Shown here: piece after piece, positions 41,435 through 56,996 of the stretch
Layout: every line of letters starts with the position of its first letter
How positions within the stretch are numbered: position 1 is the first letter of the stretch
Source: Whitmania pigra
Taxonomy: Eukaryota; Annelida; Clitellata; Hirudinida; Haemopidae
DNA length: 64,000 bases
Assembly: GCA_021613335.1 (NCBI GenBank)
Contig: JAJTWR010000308.1
Location: 2,382,001-2,446,000, forward strand
Direction of reading: 5' to 3'
The notes under the pieces: model-generated
Databases searched by the model: none
What the model saw: the letters and a program-made list of their open reading frames with translations, nothing else
Told to the model about the DNA's origin: nothing
Made by a program: the position numbers and the translations under genes

Positions 41435-43011
41435 CATAATTTATTTAAGTTTACGTTTGTACAATTTGTTGGTTTGCTACGATTTGTATGAATTGTTACA
41501 GTTTGCCCTATGTTAAAATTATATGTTTAATTAAATGATGTTAACTTGTACGAACGATGTATATTTATTCATTTATCACCTAATTTATTTATTTATCATT
41601 CAATTACCTACTAGCGTTAAAATCAACATGATTTTCTAATTCGTGTTATTTTACGCATTTCAAGTCAACTTCGACTTCAATGTAGAAAATCGTCTGCACG
41701 TGTTAAAATTATTTTTAGAAAGTTTATGGAAATTCCTTTAAGGCTTCAAATCTCTCCTCCTTCCGCTGTGGGCCTCATGAGGAAAAAATCATTTGAGAAA
41801 CTTCATCTAAGTTTCGTTATGTTCGGATATACAAAATGCATGAAAAATGTACATGAAATATAATTATATTCAAAAGTATTTAAAATATAATTTCATTCAA
41901 TTTAAGCGTACTTCAATTCTTGAGCAATCTTTTGCTAGGAAGTTTATTTATTTTTTGCTGCTAACAAGGCGGTCTTTGGAGCGGTTCTATTTTAAGAGCA
42001 AATATCGTAGCGAACTAATGATTCGGAACGAGAAATAATAGTCCAAAGAGAATGTGTGACCCGGTGTTGATGACTGGCCCACGTGACAGGTCGCTATCAA
42101 CTCCGGGCCTGGGTGCTCCACGTGATGCGCCTGTAGTCAGAGCAGATTGCGTTTAAATTTGGATGAACTTGTCAGCGGCTGCTAACTGATCAGACGCTTG
42201 CGTCCAATAAATCCTGGTCCTCGTCACTTCGCTCCATCGAGCCTGGCGCTTACAGTGTGCGCCTCCGATAAGAATGCCCAGCTCCACTTAATAGTCTAAC
42301 ATTTTTCCACCCTTATCTCTCCAGCTTAATTTGATCTCGTAAACTCTGCTTTCCCTGTGTGACTGGTCGTGCATTTTCATCTCTGAAACCTCCCAGCAGA
42401 CACGAACCGGAGATTTGCAAAATGACTGCAAGCGAAACTGGATTATACTTGCTAATGATGGTCTCAGTTGTAAGCGTTTGTCGCAAGAAGTGAAACTATT
42501 TTGCTTAAAATTCTTTTTAATAATCAGTTAACTCCATTACAGCGACAATAATGATCGACGCAACATAAGCGATGTTGATTAAAATTAAGCGGTAGGTGAA
42601 AATGTTTACAAAGAGACTCGAGTTCTGCAAGAAAGTGGAAGGACTGATGAAGGAATAATGTTTTGTCGAACACAAACTGCTTCTAAGTTTGACCAATGAG
42701 AAGAAAGTTCCTCGCCTTACTGAAAATGTCCATCCAATGGCATTTCATCCTTCCTTTTATTAAGCATTTGATTGGTTCAAGAGATGTTTTTAAGAGATTT
42801 TGCACTTCGTTAAAATGTCTTAAAAACCACTGGCATAAAAGTTAATTTCAGTGAGTCTCAATTCATTTGATTAATAAAATAAAAACACCTGTTAATAAAT
42901 GTTAACTGATTGAATCCATTTCTAATAAACTTATGAACATATTTTTACGAATCTCAGTCGATATTTGTCAAAATTGATTCAAGTATCAAGAAACGACGAC
43001 TCCACTCACTC
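41435..43011. promoter_or_regulatory. MEF2 upstream region, probable promoter/5' UTR
   Basis: 1.6 kb between the CFAP53 stop and the MEF2 start codon. A GC-richer block at about 42050-42300 stands out from AT-rich flanks. It contains two CACGTG E-boxes (near 42080 and 42119) and a GATA motif (ccgataag, near 42270). MEF2 genes are bHLH targets in other animals, so an enhancer or promoter role is plausible but inferred. The MADS exon may be preceded by a non-coding exon here. Confidence 0.4.
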
Positions 43012-46000
43012 ATGGGTAGGAAGAAAATACAAATTTCCAGGATTGAGGACGAACGCAACAGACAAGTAATTTTTTAAAATACTACAAAAACTTAATGCAA
43101 TTAATAATTATAATAATTAAGTGATAATTCTTTGTTATTCTTAGGTCACCTTCACGAAACGCAAATTCGGTTTGATGAAGAAGGCCTACGAGCTGAGCGT
43201 CCTCTGCGATTGTGAAATTGCCTTGATCATGTTCAGCAGCGCTAACAAGCTCTTCCAGTACGCCAGTACAGACATGGACAAAGTACTCCTTAAGTACACA
43301 GAGTATAGCGACCCGCACGAAAGTCGAACCAATAAGGACATTGTCGATGTAAGTCGATTGGTTCTTATTAACATGCTTAGTTTTATTTTTTAACATCGCT
43401 CTTAAACTTTTCATCTTTAAGATGCTCAAGAAAAAGGAGATCAGAAGAGATGGAACTGAAGATTTATCACCGGTATAATTATTAAAATATAAAATATTAA
43501 ATTTATAAATAATAAACGTTAATAGTTAACAATGAACATGACAAACAATGTTTAATTAACTTAAACGGATTTAAATGGCCTCATAAATATTCATCAGTGC
43601 TTGGAGAGGGCGGCAGAGTTCAACGAAAGTGAAGGGGTGAACCAAGCAGATAGTTCTTTAAATTTCAGTCACCAATGTTCCATTCAGAGGAGATGTTCGC
43701 ACAACATGAACAGGTCCACAAGTTACGAAAGGGTCTGAAAACACTTATGATTATTACACAAAATATGATATTGTCGCAACCTATTGCCTAATAATTATGT
43801 GTTATGTTTGCTGATTACAATAAAACTGCTGACAATCACAATTATCGACTTAATAGCGATTTAATTTATGATTAATTAATTTCAAATGAAGTTTTTTCAT
43901 TAAAACTTAAACACAAGTTGAACTGGTCTTAACAAGCTGGTCTTAACTTTATGGAACAACTCTAAAAAAAAAATTAACCCAAAATAAAATTTTGCAACTT
44001 TGACGCATTTAAACATTTTTGAGCGCTTCGAACTAATTTATTTGTCTTTAATGCCTTAGCTCTACATTTTGTAAAGGCTATCTTACAGATGAAAAATATT
44101 GTTCAGATGGCGAATGTTATTGTACAGATGATAAATGCTATTGTACAGATGATAAATGTTATTGTACAGATGATAAATGTTATTGTACAGATGATAAATG
44201 TTATTGTACAGATGATAAATGTTATTGTACAGATGATAAATGTTATTGTACAGATGATAAATGTTATTGTACAGATGATAAATGTTATTGTACAGATGAT
44301 AAATGTTATTGTACAGATGATAAATGTTATTGTACAGATGATAAATGTTATTGTACAGATGATAAATGTTATTGTACAGATGATAAATGTTATTGTACAG
44401 ATGATAAATGTTATTGTACAGATGATAAATGTTATTGTACAGATGATAAATGTTATTGTACAGATGATAAATGTTATTGTACAGATGATAAATGTTATTG
44501 TACAGATGATAAATGTTATTGTACAGATGATAAATGTTATTGTACAGATGATAATGTTATTGTACAGATGATAAATGTTATTGTACAGATGATAAATGTT
44601 ATTGTACAGATGATAAATGTTATTGTACAGATGATAAATGTTATTGTACAGATGATAAATGTTATTGTACAGATGATAAATGTTATTGTACAGATGATAA
44701 ATGTTATTGTACAGATGATAAATGTTATTGTACAGATGATAAATGTTATTGTACAGATGATAAATGTTATTGTACAGATGATAAATGTTATTGTACAGAT
44801 GATAAATGTTATTGTACAGATGATAAATGTTATTGTACAGATGATAAATGTTATTGTACAGATGATAAATGTTATTGTACAGATGATAAATGTTATTGTA
44901 CAGATGATAAATGTTATTGTACAGATGATAAATGTTATTGTACAGATGATAAATGTTATTGTACAGATGATAAATGTTATTGTACAGATGACGTATCCCA
45001 CTTCTCCTATGTCCGTCCCGTTGCACCACCACAACACTTTCCACTCGGGCAGACATAATTTCCAGCAACAATCGCGTCCATTTTACCATCACCAGATCAA
45101 CCAGTACGGAAGCAATCGGATGCTTCCATCGAACACACCTGGTAGCATGATGAGTTGCAGCCAGAGAAACAACTCGTTTCTGGTGCCGCAGCACAGCAGA
45201 CATTACAACTTCAACAGTTTTTATTCCTCCAACAACACTCAAACATCTTCCACTTCAAGACCACCATCCAACAGCGGTCTCATCGATTTAAGCTTCTCCA
45301 GTGGATCTTGCAATCAGCCGCTCACCATGGCAACCACGAGCGCCAGTTGCGGAAAGATGGCGTCGTCTTGCAGTTTCCAACAAAATCGCTTAAGTTGTTC
45401 CTACAGGAAGGAAAGTCAGGAAGAACCAAATAAGAAAAAGGTAACATAAAACATAATTTTAAGAAAACATAAGTAATTATATATTAAAAAAAACATATTT
45501 TATGAAATTATTTTGTCACGAAATATAAAATGTTTTCGGGCCCCCAGGCTTCTACGTTACGCCAATTTGGTAATTGAAAAAAAAAAATAAATGTCATAAA
45601 TATAATTGTAATATTAATAATATATTTATATTTTGATCTTTTGATATTCCAAAACCTCTAATGGCATTTCCCTCCTCGCGTAGGCCCTTACGACGATAAC
45701 AATAGTACAATTTATTAAAAAATTATTATGATTTATTTATTAACTGTACAGGCGAATCACTCGTCAGAGCACAAATTGCATGATACAAAAAGCAAGCGAA
45801 ATAAAATAAATAGCATTTAGCAGACAAACAACATAAGTTTAAAATGAAATGTTCCAAAAAACCCAACTACAAGTCGTTTAAAGTTGGAATTATTTTTGAA
45901 CTTTAACCATTTCTTCTTGAAGGAAGTTTATGAACAATTTAAGATAAGCACCGTATTTGTATATATTAGAATATTTATTTTATTAATAACAAAAGCGGAT

Positions 46001-49000
46001 GAATGGATTGTGAGGAGATTTGCAGGCAGCAAATCCTTTCAGTTCTTTTTCAAAAAGTCTGTGAGGAGGAGCATTTCTTTTAACACCCCAACAAATGACG
46101 TCATTGACATGGGTAGTTGACGTAAACAAATGACAATTTTGTTTAAGAAACCCTTTATGAAATTCTCGATAAAAACGAAACGACGAAATAAAATATTTAA
46201 ACTAATAATTAACGTAACATTTTATTTATTTATAGTATTTAATATCTATATAGCATTTGTAGTGGTTTAAAAAAGTAATGTCTGTATGATGAACAGGGTA
46301 GTCATTTCAGCGTTTTCCAAGAAGGGGGGGGTGGTCAAACCCTCACACAACTTGAAGAGACGACCTTTTTAAAACATGATCATGATGAGGTGACCTTCGT
46401 TGAGTCTAACGCCAGGGGGGAACGGTCCTGATGACGAACAACTCCTTTTTTTTTAAATCAATAATCAAATTTCGAATCCGAACACATTGAAATATCACTA
46501 AATATCTGGCAAATATTGATAAATATCAATAAATATCGAGGAATATTAATAAATGCAGGATGAAATGATGTACTACCCGTCAAGTGAAGTGTCTCTTCAA
46601 ATGTTTCCAGCAACAGAACACGGTGGGTTGATTTGTTTTATCAAAATTAATTAAGTCGTTAATTGAGTTTAAGTTGTTTCAAATTATTTGAATGTAATTC
46701 AATAAAGTTAAAGTTTTCCTGTCCATTTTATTTAATGATAAAGTATTGGATTTACAAATCGTTGAATTTAACATCGCGCCCGACCAAATGTCTTTGGCAA
46801 AACAAAATTTTTGTAATTCAATTAAAATAATGTTAGCAAATTATATTTTTGTAGTTCATTTAAACGCTACTTAATCAGTGATGTCATTTTAACTTTTCCC
46901 GGGTGGAAGTGGGTGGAGCAACAAAAATAGGAAACATCAAATAACATAAATAACACATTGTTGGCAATAAAAGAAATGTTTAGAAGGTCAAATAACCATT
47001 TTAAAAAATATTTATATTTCCGTTACATATGCCAAACCTATTATATCACACACAATTAACATAATCTTGAGTCTATTTTAGTCACGGCATTCTACTGCTT
47101 TCTTATCACTTTTTTTTGCCTTTAGGCGCAGCTGATGCTATTCGAATGGGGCATTAAAAATGAACAATTATTATTTAGTAATTTTTTAATAAGTTTTAAT
47201 AAAAATATTGTAATGAATTCATACTTTAAATAAATCGCGCTTCAATCTGTAAAAATTTCAATTATTTTTAGAAAAGGCATTTTTTGCTTATGTAAGTTTT
47301 TGAAACAATATTTTATTAAATTATTTTATTAATATCTCATTTAGAAAACAACCCCTTCCTACCTTCTCATTCTCACATCGTTTTTTCCGTCTTCACGAGA
47401 AACAACCTGACAAGCAAAAAGAAGGTTTTTCCAGTTGATGGATGCCCCTGTGCATTACCACAGACCGACCAAATCGTGTCTAAATCATTCACTGGTCTTT
47501 ACCATGGAACTGTTTCCATGTTGTCTTTTGGACCATTGCTTATCCACTGTTGACATATCAACATTAGCAAAAGCAATACTTGATGTTATTAAGAAAGATA
47601 TTTTTGTTTTGTATTCTCGAAGCAGTAAGTTTCAGTTCTGTTCTAACGTGAGTTCAGCAAATGGAGTAACTGCAAGTGGCAGGCCCGGCAACAAAATCAA
47701 AATGGATTTCAGGACTTGAAGGGTTTACGTTTAACTTATATTGAAACATTACGAATGAATCACAACGCGTGACAAAATCGGATTATGAGATTCCATTAAA
47801 TGTACACCAAATGTTAAAGTTTGAATTTTTGCGATGTTGTAAAGTTACAATTCCTATAGGGACCCAAAATTTATGTTCATGGTCATGGATGCCTTTCAGA
47901 AGTTAAGTTTTTTAACGTTTTACAAGATATACATTACAATTAAAGATTACAAGATAAGTACGTGAGTGTATATAACCTGTAAGTCATGTCAATTTCGTAA
48001 TTAAAAAGCCTAACAATAATGGTAATGGATGTCTGCTAATGTTCATCGCTGATACGTTAAAGTCTATATATTCTACACATACTTTTCAACGTATATTATA
48101 AATATATATTTCAACTATATATTCTACACATACATTGAAGACTAAATATTCTACACATAGGGACACTGATAGGGGCTAGAAGAGGGCCAAGGGCCCGACA
48201 ATTTTTCGTTGCCCGCTTGGGTTTTAAAACCTTAATTTTGCTTTTCTATTTCCAAATTGAAATAAAATAAGACCCAAATTGTCTGTCGGTGGTCATGGCT
48301 ATAGTCTGTGGATTTTTCTTGCAAGTTCGTTTGATTTATCGATTTATCTTTTTCTGGAGTCTTCCTTACCATTCAAAATGTCAGTTCGGCACTGATTTTT
48401 GACTCAGTACTATCTGATAATTTGCTTGAAGTTGAAAATGGATGTTAAAAGAAAGGCATTTCCTGTCTTAACAATTTCTTTTTCAACCGTATCCATGTTA
48501 AACTGTGTTAATTACAATCGCTGCAACTTTTAATATCACGCCATAACTTAACTTTTCTTAAAATTTGGTGATTTTAACGTTTTCTTTCAAAAATTGAAAC
48601 TTATAAATTTGACGTGATCAGAATATAAATGAAGAAAAATCAATGTTAAGCGAATTTCTAAAAAAAAAAGGTCATCTCCTCCTAATTTACGAGGGTTTGC
48701 CAACCCTCCACATGAATTTTGGCTAGAAGCAAAAAAAGTCGTCTTCTGAGGCTGAGCGAATGTTTATCTCTCCCTGAAAAAAGCTGAAATTACGTCCCTG
48801 GTTCTCCCATGCTGGAGAAACTATGGAATTTAGTGTTCAAAGTCTTCATTCTTGAAACAGAATTCTTTGACAAATGCAGATTATCATGATGTCGATTAAC
48901 CACATTAAGTTATTCAGGGTACTTGCTTGTTGTGACTTCTCACCTCACATGCTGTTTTCTAATATGTCCACGTTGGTGAGGATATGAAATATTAAACATT

Positions 49001-49696
49001 CAAAAATTCCCACCCACGAGTCGGGCACGTTATTAAATTATTCACCTATTTGTCGTTTCAAACACATTAAAAGTATTAAATGATTAAATGGATAACGTAT
49101 TAACGGAATGCATTGATAATCATTTTATAATATCTCAAACCAATCGAAAGCTTAATGAGAATCAGTTCAAATGATTTATCAATCAACAGAGGGCACTAGC
49201 GACAGCAACAACTTTGATGCTGGATGGTCTGTGCACACTGTTGCATCTCCTTACACGGATGGAAAATTGTTCGCACATCCCTACAGGAAGTAAGCAACTA
49301 ACCATCATTCTATGCAAAATTAAAAAAAAAACTAAAGGTGGCTTAAAATTGCAATTTTGTTCAAGCAATCCTCACATCAACTTCAACAAGTTCAACAATC
49401 CTCTGTCATCGCCTCCTCTGTCGTATGAGGTGGTGGGTGGAATAAAAGATGAACCACTCTCCCCTCAAGGAAGGGACTTCATTCCTCCTTCGCGTCACCT
49501 CCACGAGAGCCATCCTTTGAGGTACCAGTGCGGCATTCAAGCCCAGCAACAAAAACTCCTCTCTTCAAGCAACGAGTCAACGAGAACTTCAGACCCAAAA
49601 GTAGAAATTGGTCTCAACTCATCATCGAACAAAAATGTGGACAAATGTTCAACTGATGTTCAAGAACCAGGTTGCAAACAGATGAAGATGGCATGA
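43012..49696 (+). CDS. MEF2: Myocyte enhancer factor 2, MADS-box transcription factor
   Basis: Exons: 43012-43065, 43145-43348, 43422-43472, 43598-43732, 44988-45440, 46559-46622, 49190-49289, 49366-49696; 1392 nt, 463 aa. Exon 1 ([18 protein letters not shown]) and exon 2 ([20 protein letters not shown]...) encode the MADS box. [20 protein letters not shown] is the MEF2 domain, with the conserved exon break after residue 18. The rest is a Ser/Pro/His/Gln-rich activation region ([40 protein letters not shown]). IKDEPLSP resembles the sumoylation/phosphorylation switch seen in other MEF2 proteins. It binds A/T-rich MEF2 sites to drive muscle and neural programmes. Exon 5 may instead start at 45066, also in phase. 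The small 64-nt exon and downstream junctions rest on phase and composition. Confidence 0.93.
44107..44993 (+). repeat. Minisatellite, 21-bp unit gatgataaatgttattgtac+a, about 42 copies
   Basis: Almost perfect tandem array immediately upstream of, and running into, MEF2 exon 5. The first two units are slightly diverged. One unit at about 44546-44565 lacks one A (20 bp). Seven codons per unit keep frames open on both strands (plus QMINVIV; minus YHLYNNI or IICTITF), which explains the spurious open frames of up to 379 codons. Confidence 0.98.
46490..46555 (+). repeat. Imperfect (aaatatcaata)n repeat before a MEF2 exon
   Basis: Five or so diverged copies of a 10-15 bp aaatatc/aaatattgat motif end at the acceptor of the candidate MEF2 exon 46559-46622. 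Confidence 0.55.
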
Positions 49697-49963
49697 AGAC
49701 TTTTATTGGCCTTCAAAATTTATTATTGATAAACTTGAATGCTCTCAAACTTTCCTTTTCCGAGAATTGTGTTACGACATAGCAGAAATTTCGATAAAAA
49801 ATAAACGAACTGTTAAGAACGAGACTGCAAAGCTATAAAGTTGCTTATTTAAAGTTCGTCCAAAGCTGTATCAGTGAGCAAAAGTAGTCAAACGATAGCT
49901 TTTAGATTTCAAGTTTTCAACAACATTCACGAGATGGAGCAAGGAGATCCAGTTAAAATGAGT

Positions 49964-51704
49964 TCACACTTTATGGTTGTAGTGGTTCTTGGTCAACCTC
50001 AGCACATCGTTTGCCAGGCGGTTTCTTCTTGACTTCTTTGAGAAGGCTTCTTGCATCACCTGATCACGGAAGTGTTTCCTCCTCCGTGGAATGACACCGT
50101 TTGAACCACGACAACCTTCCCCTCCGAATCCACGGCACACGTCATATTTGTCCTTCCTCTGAATTTCCTGTCCTGACGTGCTCGGTGGTGACTTGCACTT
50201 ACCATATATCCTCAGGTTCCTTAGGCTTGCAGTCCATGACATCATGCAATCGCAATGCACTGGGTTTCCGGTCAGCCAAACACCGCCTTCCCAATCAAGG
50301 TGGTCGAACGAGCAAGCGTTCAGGTGGTTCAGTTCGTTGTACTCCAGGTGTATTTTGTTGAGAGACGAAAGTCCATGGAAGAGGCGATCCGGAATTGAGC
50401 GAAGAATGTTGTGGTGGAGAAATAAAGAGCGGAGGTCGTGCAATCCTTCGAAGACTCCTGCGCTCAAAAAGGTCAGTTTGTTCTTTTCGATGCGAAGTTC
50501 GTCCAAAGACCCCATAGTGGAAAATGTCTCTTTGGCTATCATGACGATGTGGTTGTTCGAGAGCAGTAGAATCTCAAGCTTCCTCAATCCTTTGAACATG
50601 AGAGGAAAGAGAGCGGGGATGATGTTGTGACTCAAGTCGAGTTTTTTCAAGTTTTTTAGGCGCAAAAAGGTTTTCGGTTGGATGTCTCTGATTCGGTTGT
50701 GGCGAAGGTCGAGAAGGTCAAGGTTTCTGAGCCCATGAAAGGATTTCGAGTCGATGGAGTGGAGATGATTGTGCGCCAGAGTCAATTCCTTTAAAATCCT
50801 CAGTCCTATGAATGAGAATTCCTTCAGGACCTGAAAGTACTCAGAAATTCAAATCAACTATTTATATTTCAGGATATCTTGTAACAATTACGACTATTTG
50901 ATTATTTGATAATCCAGTGGTTCGTATCTGAAATGATTCATAAGTCATTCAGTCGAAAGATTGCAGTAAATTCTTTCGTTTACAATTGTTGAGCGAGAAA
51001 ATATTTCCTATAAAAACTTTTGTTTCTGATCAATATTTTTACTTTTGTTTATTGGTCTCCAAGCATTGCTTGGTGGCATCAACAGAATTCACATGAGACT
51101 AATAGAAAACAGTCATAAATAGATAAAATGCGAACATTTTTAAATAAAAATTATAATAATTAATTAATAAATTTTGAAATATATTTAAAACCTGAAGTCG
51201 GTTTTGATCCAAGTGTAACATCGTGACGTTTCTTGCTCCTTTGAAAACCCCTTTTGCCAGAAGTTCAATTCTGTTCTCCTTCAAGTCCAAAGTGTTGAGT
51301 TTATCGAGATGTCTGAAGAGACCGCCTGGTAGGTACGGAATCACATTCTTTCTAAAGCTAATCTTTTCCAAGCAGTTGTTGAGGCCTTGAAATGCCCGAC
51401 TGTGGAGTGAGACGTTGATCTTCTTTTTGTTGTGCCACATTTTGATGGAACGCACTGAAATATTTTCGAATGAACGGGGACCGAATCGTCGGATGCGGTT
51501 TTTACTCAAATCAAGTTCCTGATAAGTGAGATTTCTCGGCGTGCGAACAAACTGAGGAACGCGGTCCAGAAACAGCTCCGTGCATTCGAGATCTTCGTCG
51601 GCAAAACAGAAACATCTCTGATTCGGACAGTCGTCGATATCGGAAACCAATGTGCTCGTGATGGCCACAAAGCTGATCAGAGGAAAGAGTGCCGAAGATG
51701 CCAT
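49964..51704 (-). CDS. Secreted leucine-rich-repeat protein
   Basis: Exons (minus): 51704-51192 and 50830-49964, phase 0, 459 aa. A signal peptide (MASSALFPLISFVAITSTLV) is followed by an LRR-NT cysteine cap (CPNQRCFCFADEDLEC), about eleven LxxLxLxxNxI repeats (ELDLSKNRIRRF, TLDLKENRIELL, LDLRHNRIRDIQPKTF, LLLSNNHIVMI) and an LRR-CT cap (NPVHCDC...C...C). The C-terminal 60 residues are strongly basic (PRRRKHFRD, KKSRRNRLAND) with no TM helix or GPI signal, so an extracellular-matrix or secreted protein is likely. The architecture is like the slit/chaoptin/ISLR class but no ortholog is assigned. It is tail-to-tail with MEF2, 267 bp between stops. Confidence 0.85.
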
Positions 51705-55208
<3,504 letters not shown>

Positions 55209-56605
55209 TCAAACCAGTTTCTTGGCCTCAAAGAAGGACTTGAGATGTTTGAGCTGCCAGAGGCAAGTAAGGACAAGCAAGAAGGTTTGTGCAATTGCCC
55301 ACCACAACACCTGCTGATTCGTACCCTCGCTGGTCATTCTGAATTTCTCCTCTCGAACCTAAATCAAAAGTTCAAATATAATTTAAAACGTAAATGCAAT
55401 TATTTTTATTCACAGCTAATATTGAATTAATCTCCATTCAATGGTAATTATAGGCATGTAGTAACAAAATGATCGCTCGTTAATGTTACCCTTTGGTAGG
55501 CTTGTTCCTTGGATATCTGCTCCACCTGTTCCACGAGCTGGAAGACTCGAACCTGAATCTCGGAAAGTTTTTCTTTCCTCGCGACTTCTTTGTAATCGGT
55601 GGCCGACTCTCCGACACTAATGGACAAGTGCACCCTCTACAAATATAATTACCATCTCAACAACAAAACAATTAAATGAATAAGTGCTCTACAAAATACT
55701 TGAAACTCAAAGTTCAGCAAAAAAAATTATTATCAATTCTCACCAGCTTGCTACCTCCAAACCAAGCCGTTGAGTTAGAAATGAGGCAGATGATGTGTTC
55801 ACCAGGAATAGTTGAAGAAAATGAGAATCTCCCCTCAGCTGAATAAGTCTGCATTTGAGGTTTTATTGGGTTCACTATATAAAAAAATGAAACCAACAAC
55901 TATCCAAAAGCATGAAATGCAAACCCTCGACAGAATGGCTTTGTCATCGGGGTCCAAGACCTCCACGTGCATCCCGAGCCCAGAAACTGTTGCCACGTAT
56001 TTGTTTTGAATTTTGTCGAATATTTCCACTTTGTATTTCCCTGGAAACAAGTTGATAGTCTCAGCATATATTTTATCTATCTTCGAAGTTTATCTTGAGA
56101 GCACTTACAACTAATATTAAGTATACTATAAATTACAATATGACAAAATCAAATCAAGGATGTTCATTCCAATCCAGCTCTTATATATTTAAACAAAGAT
56201 TAAAAACAATTACACCAAATCAAATGCCTAGTAATGAATTTTGCTTTATCATAAAGAGGCATTCCCTAGAATTTATGAATGTAACCTCTGATGTTATAGA
56301 CTTCGAGTATTTTAATATGATATGAAACGAATTGAAAATTGAAAGCAATTAACATCAACTGCTCAAATCACCTTATCATTCAATTCACAATTAATAAGTT
56401 ATGTCAATACGACAGAATCTATTTAAATCCTGTACATATGTTCACTTATGAGTTAAAAGTGCTCACCTACGACAAGAGTATCGTCAGGTAAATCTTCGGA
56501 AAAACATTTTTTTTCAGTCTCACCAATGTGAAAAAACAAAGCAGAACAACTGGACACAAATAATGCAGAAACAACGAGATCAATAACCCCAAAATGAAGA
56601 GCCAT
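55209..56605 (-). CDS. TMED9: p24 family ER-Golgi cargo receptor, TMED9/TMED4 type
   Basis: Exons (minus): 56605-56467, 56040-55925, 55848-55744, 55636-55490, 55358-55209; 657 nt, 218 aa. It is a type I membrane p24 protein of the alpha subfamily that cycles between ER and Golgi in COPII/COPI vesicles. Visible: signal peptide ([20 protein letters not shown]), GOLD domain ([20 protein letters not shown] ... [15 protein letters not shown] ... [13 protein letters not shown]), coiled coil ([20 protein letters not shown]), TM segment after QQVLWW, and a cytoplasmic tail [11 protein letters not shown]. The tail has the FF COPII/COPI-binding pair and KKxx-type ER retrieval signal identical to vertebrate TMED9. 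All junctions are in phase. Confidence 0.95.
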
Positions 56606-56996
56606 AGTGTCAACCGACGAATTCCGAATTCTCATAACACGCCAGCGTCGACATTTCTATTCGATGTTAAATACCGCATTCAATTGCATTTTGTAAAACA
56701 ATATTATACAAATAATTTACATTATATTGATTTGCTATTAAAATAATTAAAAAAAAACATTAGTAAGAGCTTAATTCACAATTTTATTTAGCAATTTTTA
56801 GCTTACAGTTTTTAGGTGCAATTTATTAACAATATTTTTTAGTTATTTCATTTTTTAATCATTTAGTTAACAAGATTCGTCTATTAAACGGAACCTGTAT
56901 GATTGTTATGCTGCGCAGTACTTTGACAACAGGTGAGGAGGATACAGATTTGCAGTTGTTGTCGAGCTACATTAGTTTTGGATTTCTAAGGAGAAA
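56606..56996. promoter_or_regulatory. Bidirectional TMED9/ITM2 promoter region
   Basis: Only 391 bp separate the divergent start codons, so the 5' UTRs and core promoters of both trafficking/membrane genes must share this AT-rich interval. No specific element is assigned. A short GC-containing core around 56905-56920 (tgctgcgcag) stands out. Confidence 0.55.

Noticed and set aside
44103..45242. Minus-strand open frame of 379 codons (YHLYNNI repeats)
   Set aside because: It is produced by the stop-free 21-bp minisatellite and runs antisense into MEF2 exon 5. No start context, domain or splice support.
49214..49365. Continuous open frame through the last MEF2 intron ([11 protein letters not shown]...)
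   Set aside because: The other frame ([20 protein letters not shown]) looks far more like MEF2 activation-domain sequence, and the 76-nt intron has matching phase-2 splice sites.
50101..50630. Plus-strand open frames of 86 and 150 codons
   Set aside because: They are antisense shadows of the LRR gene's second exon.
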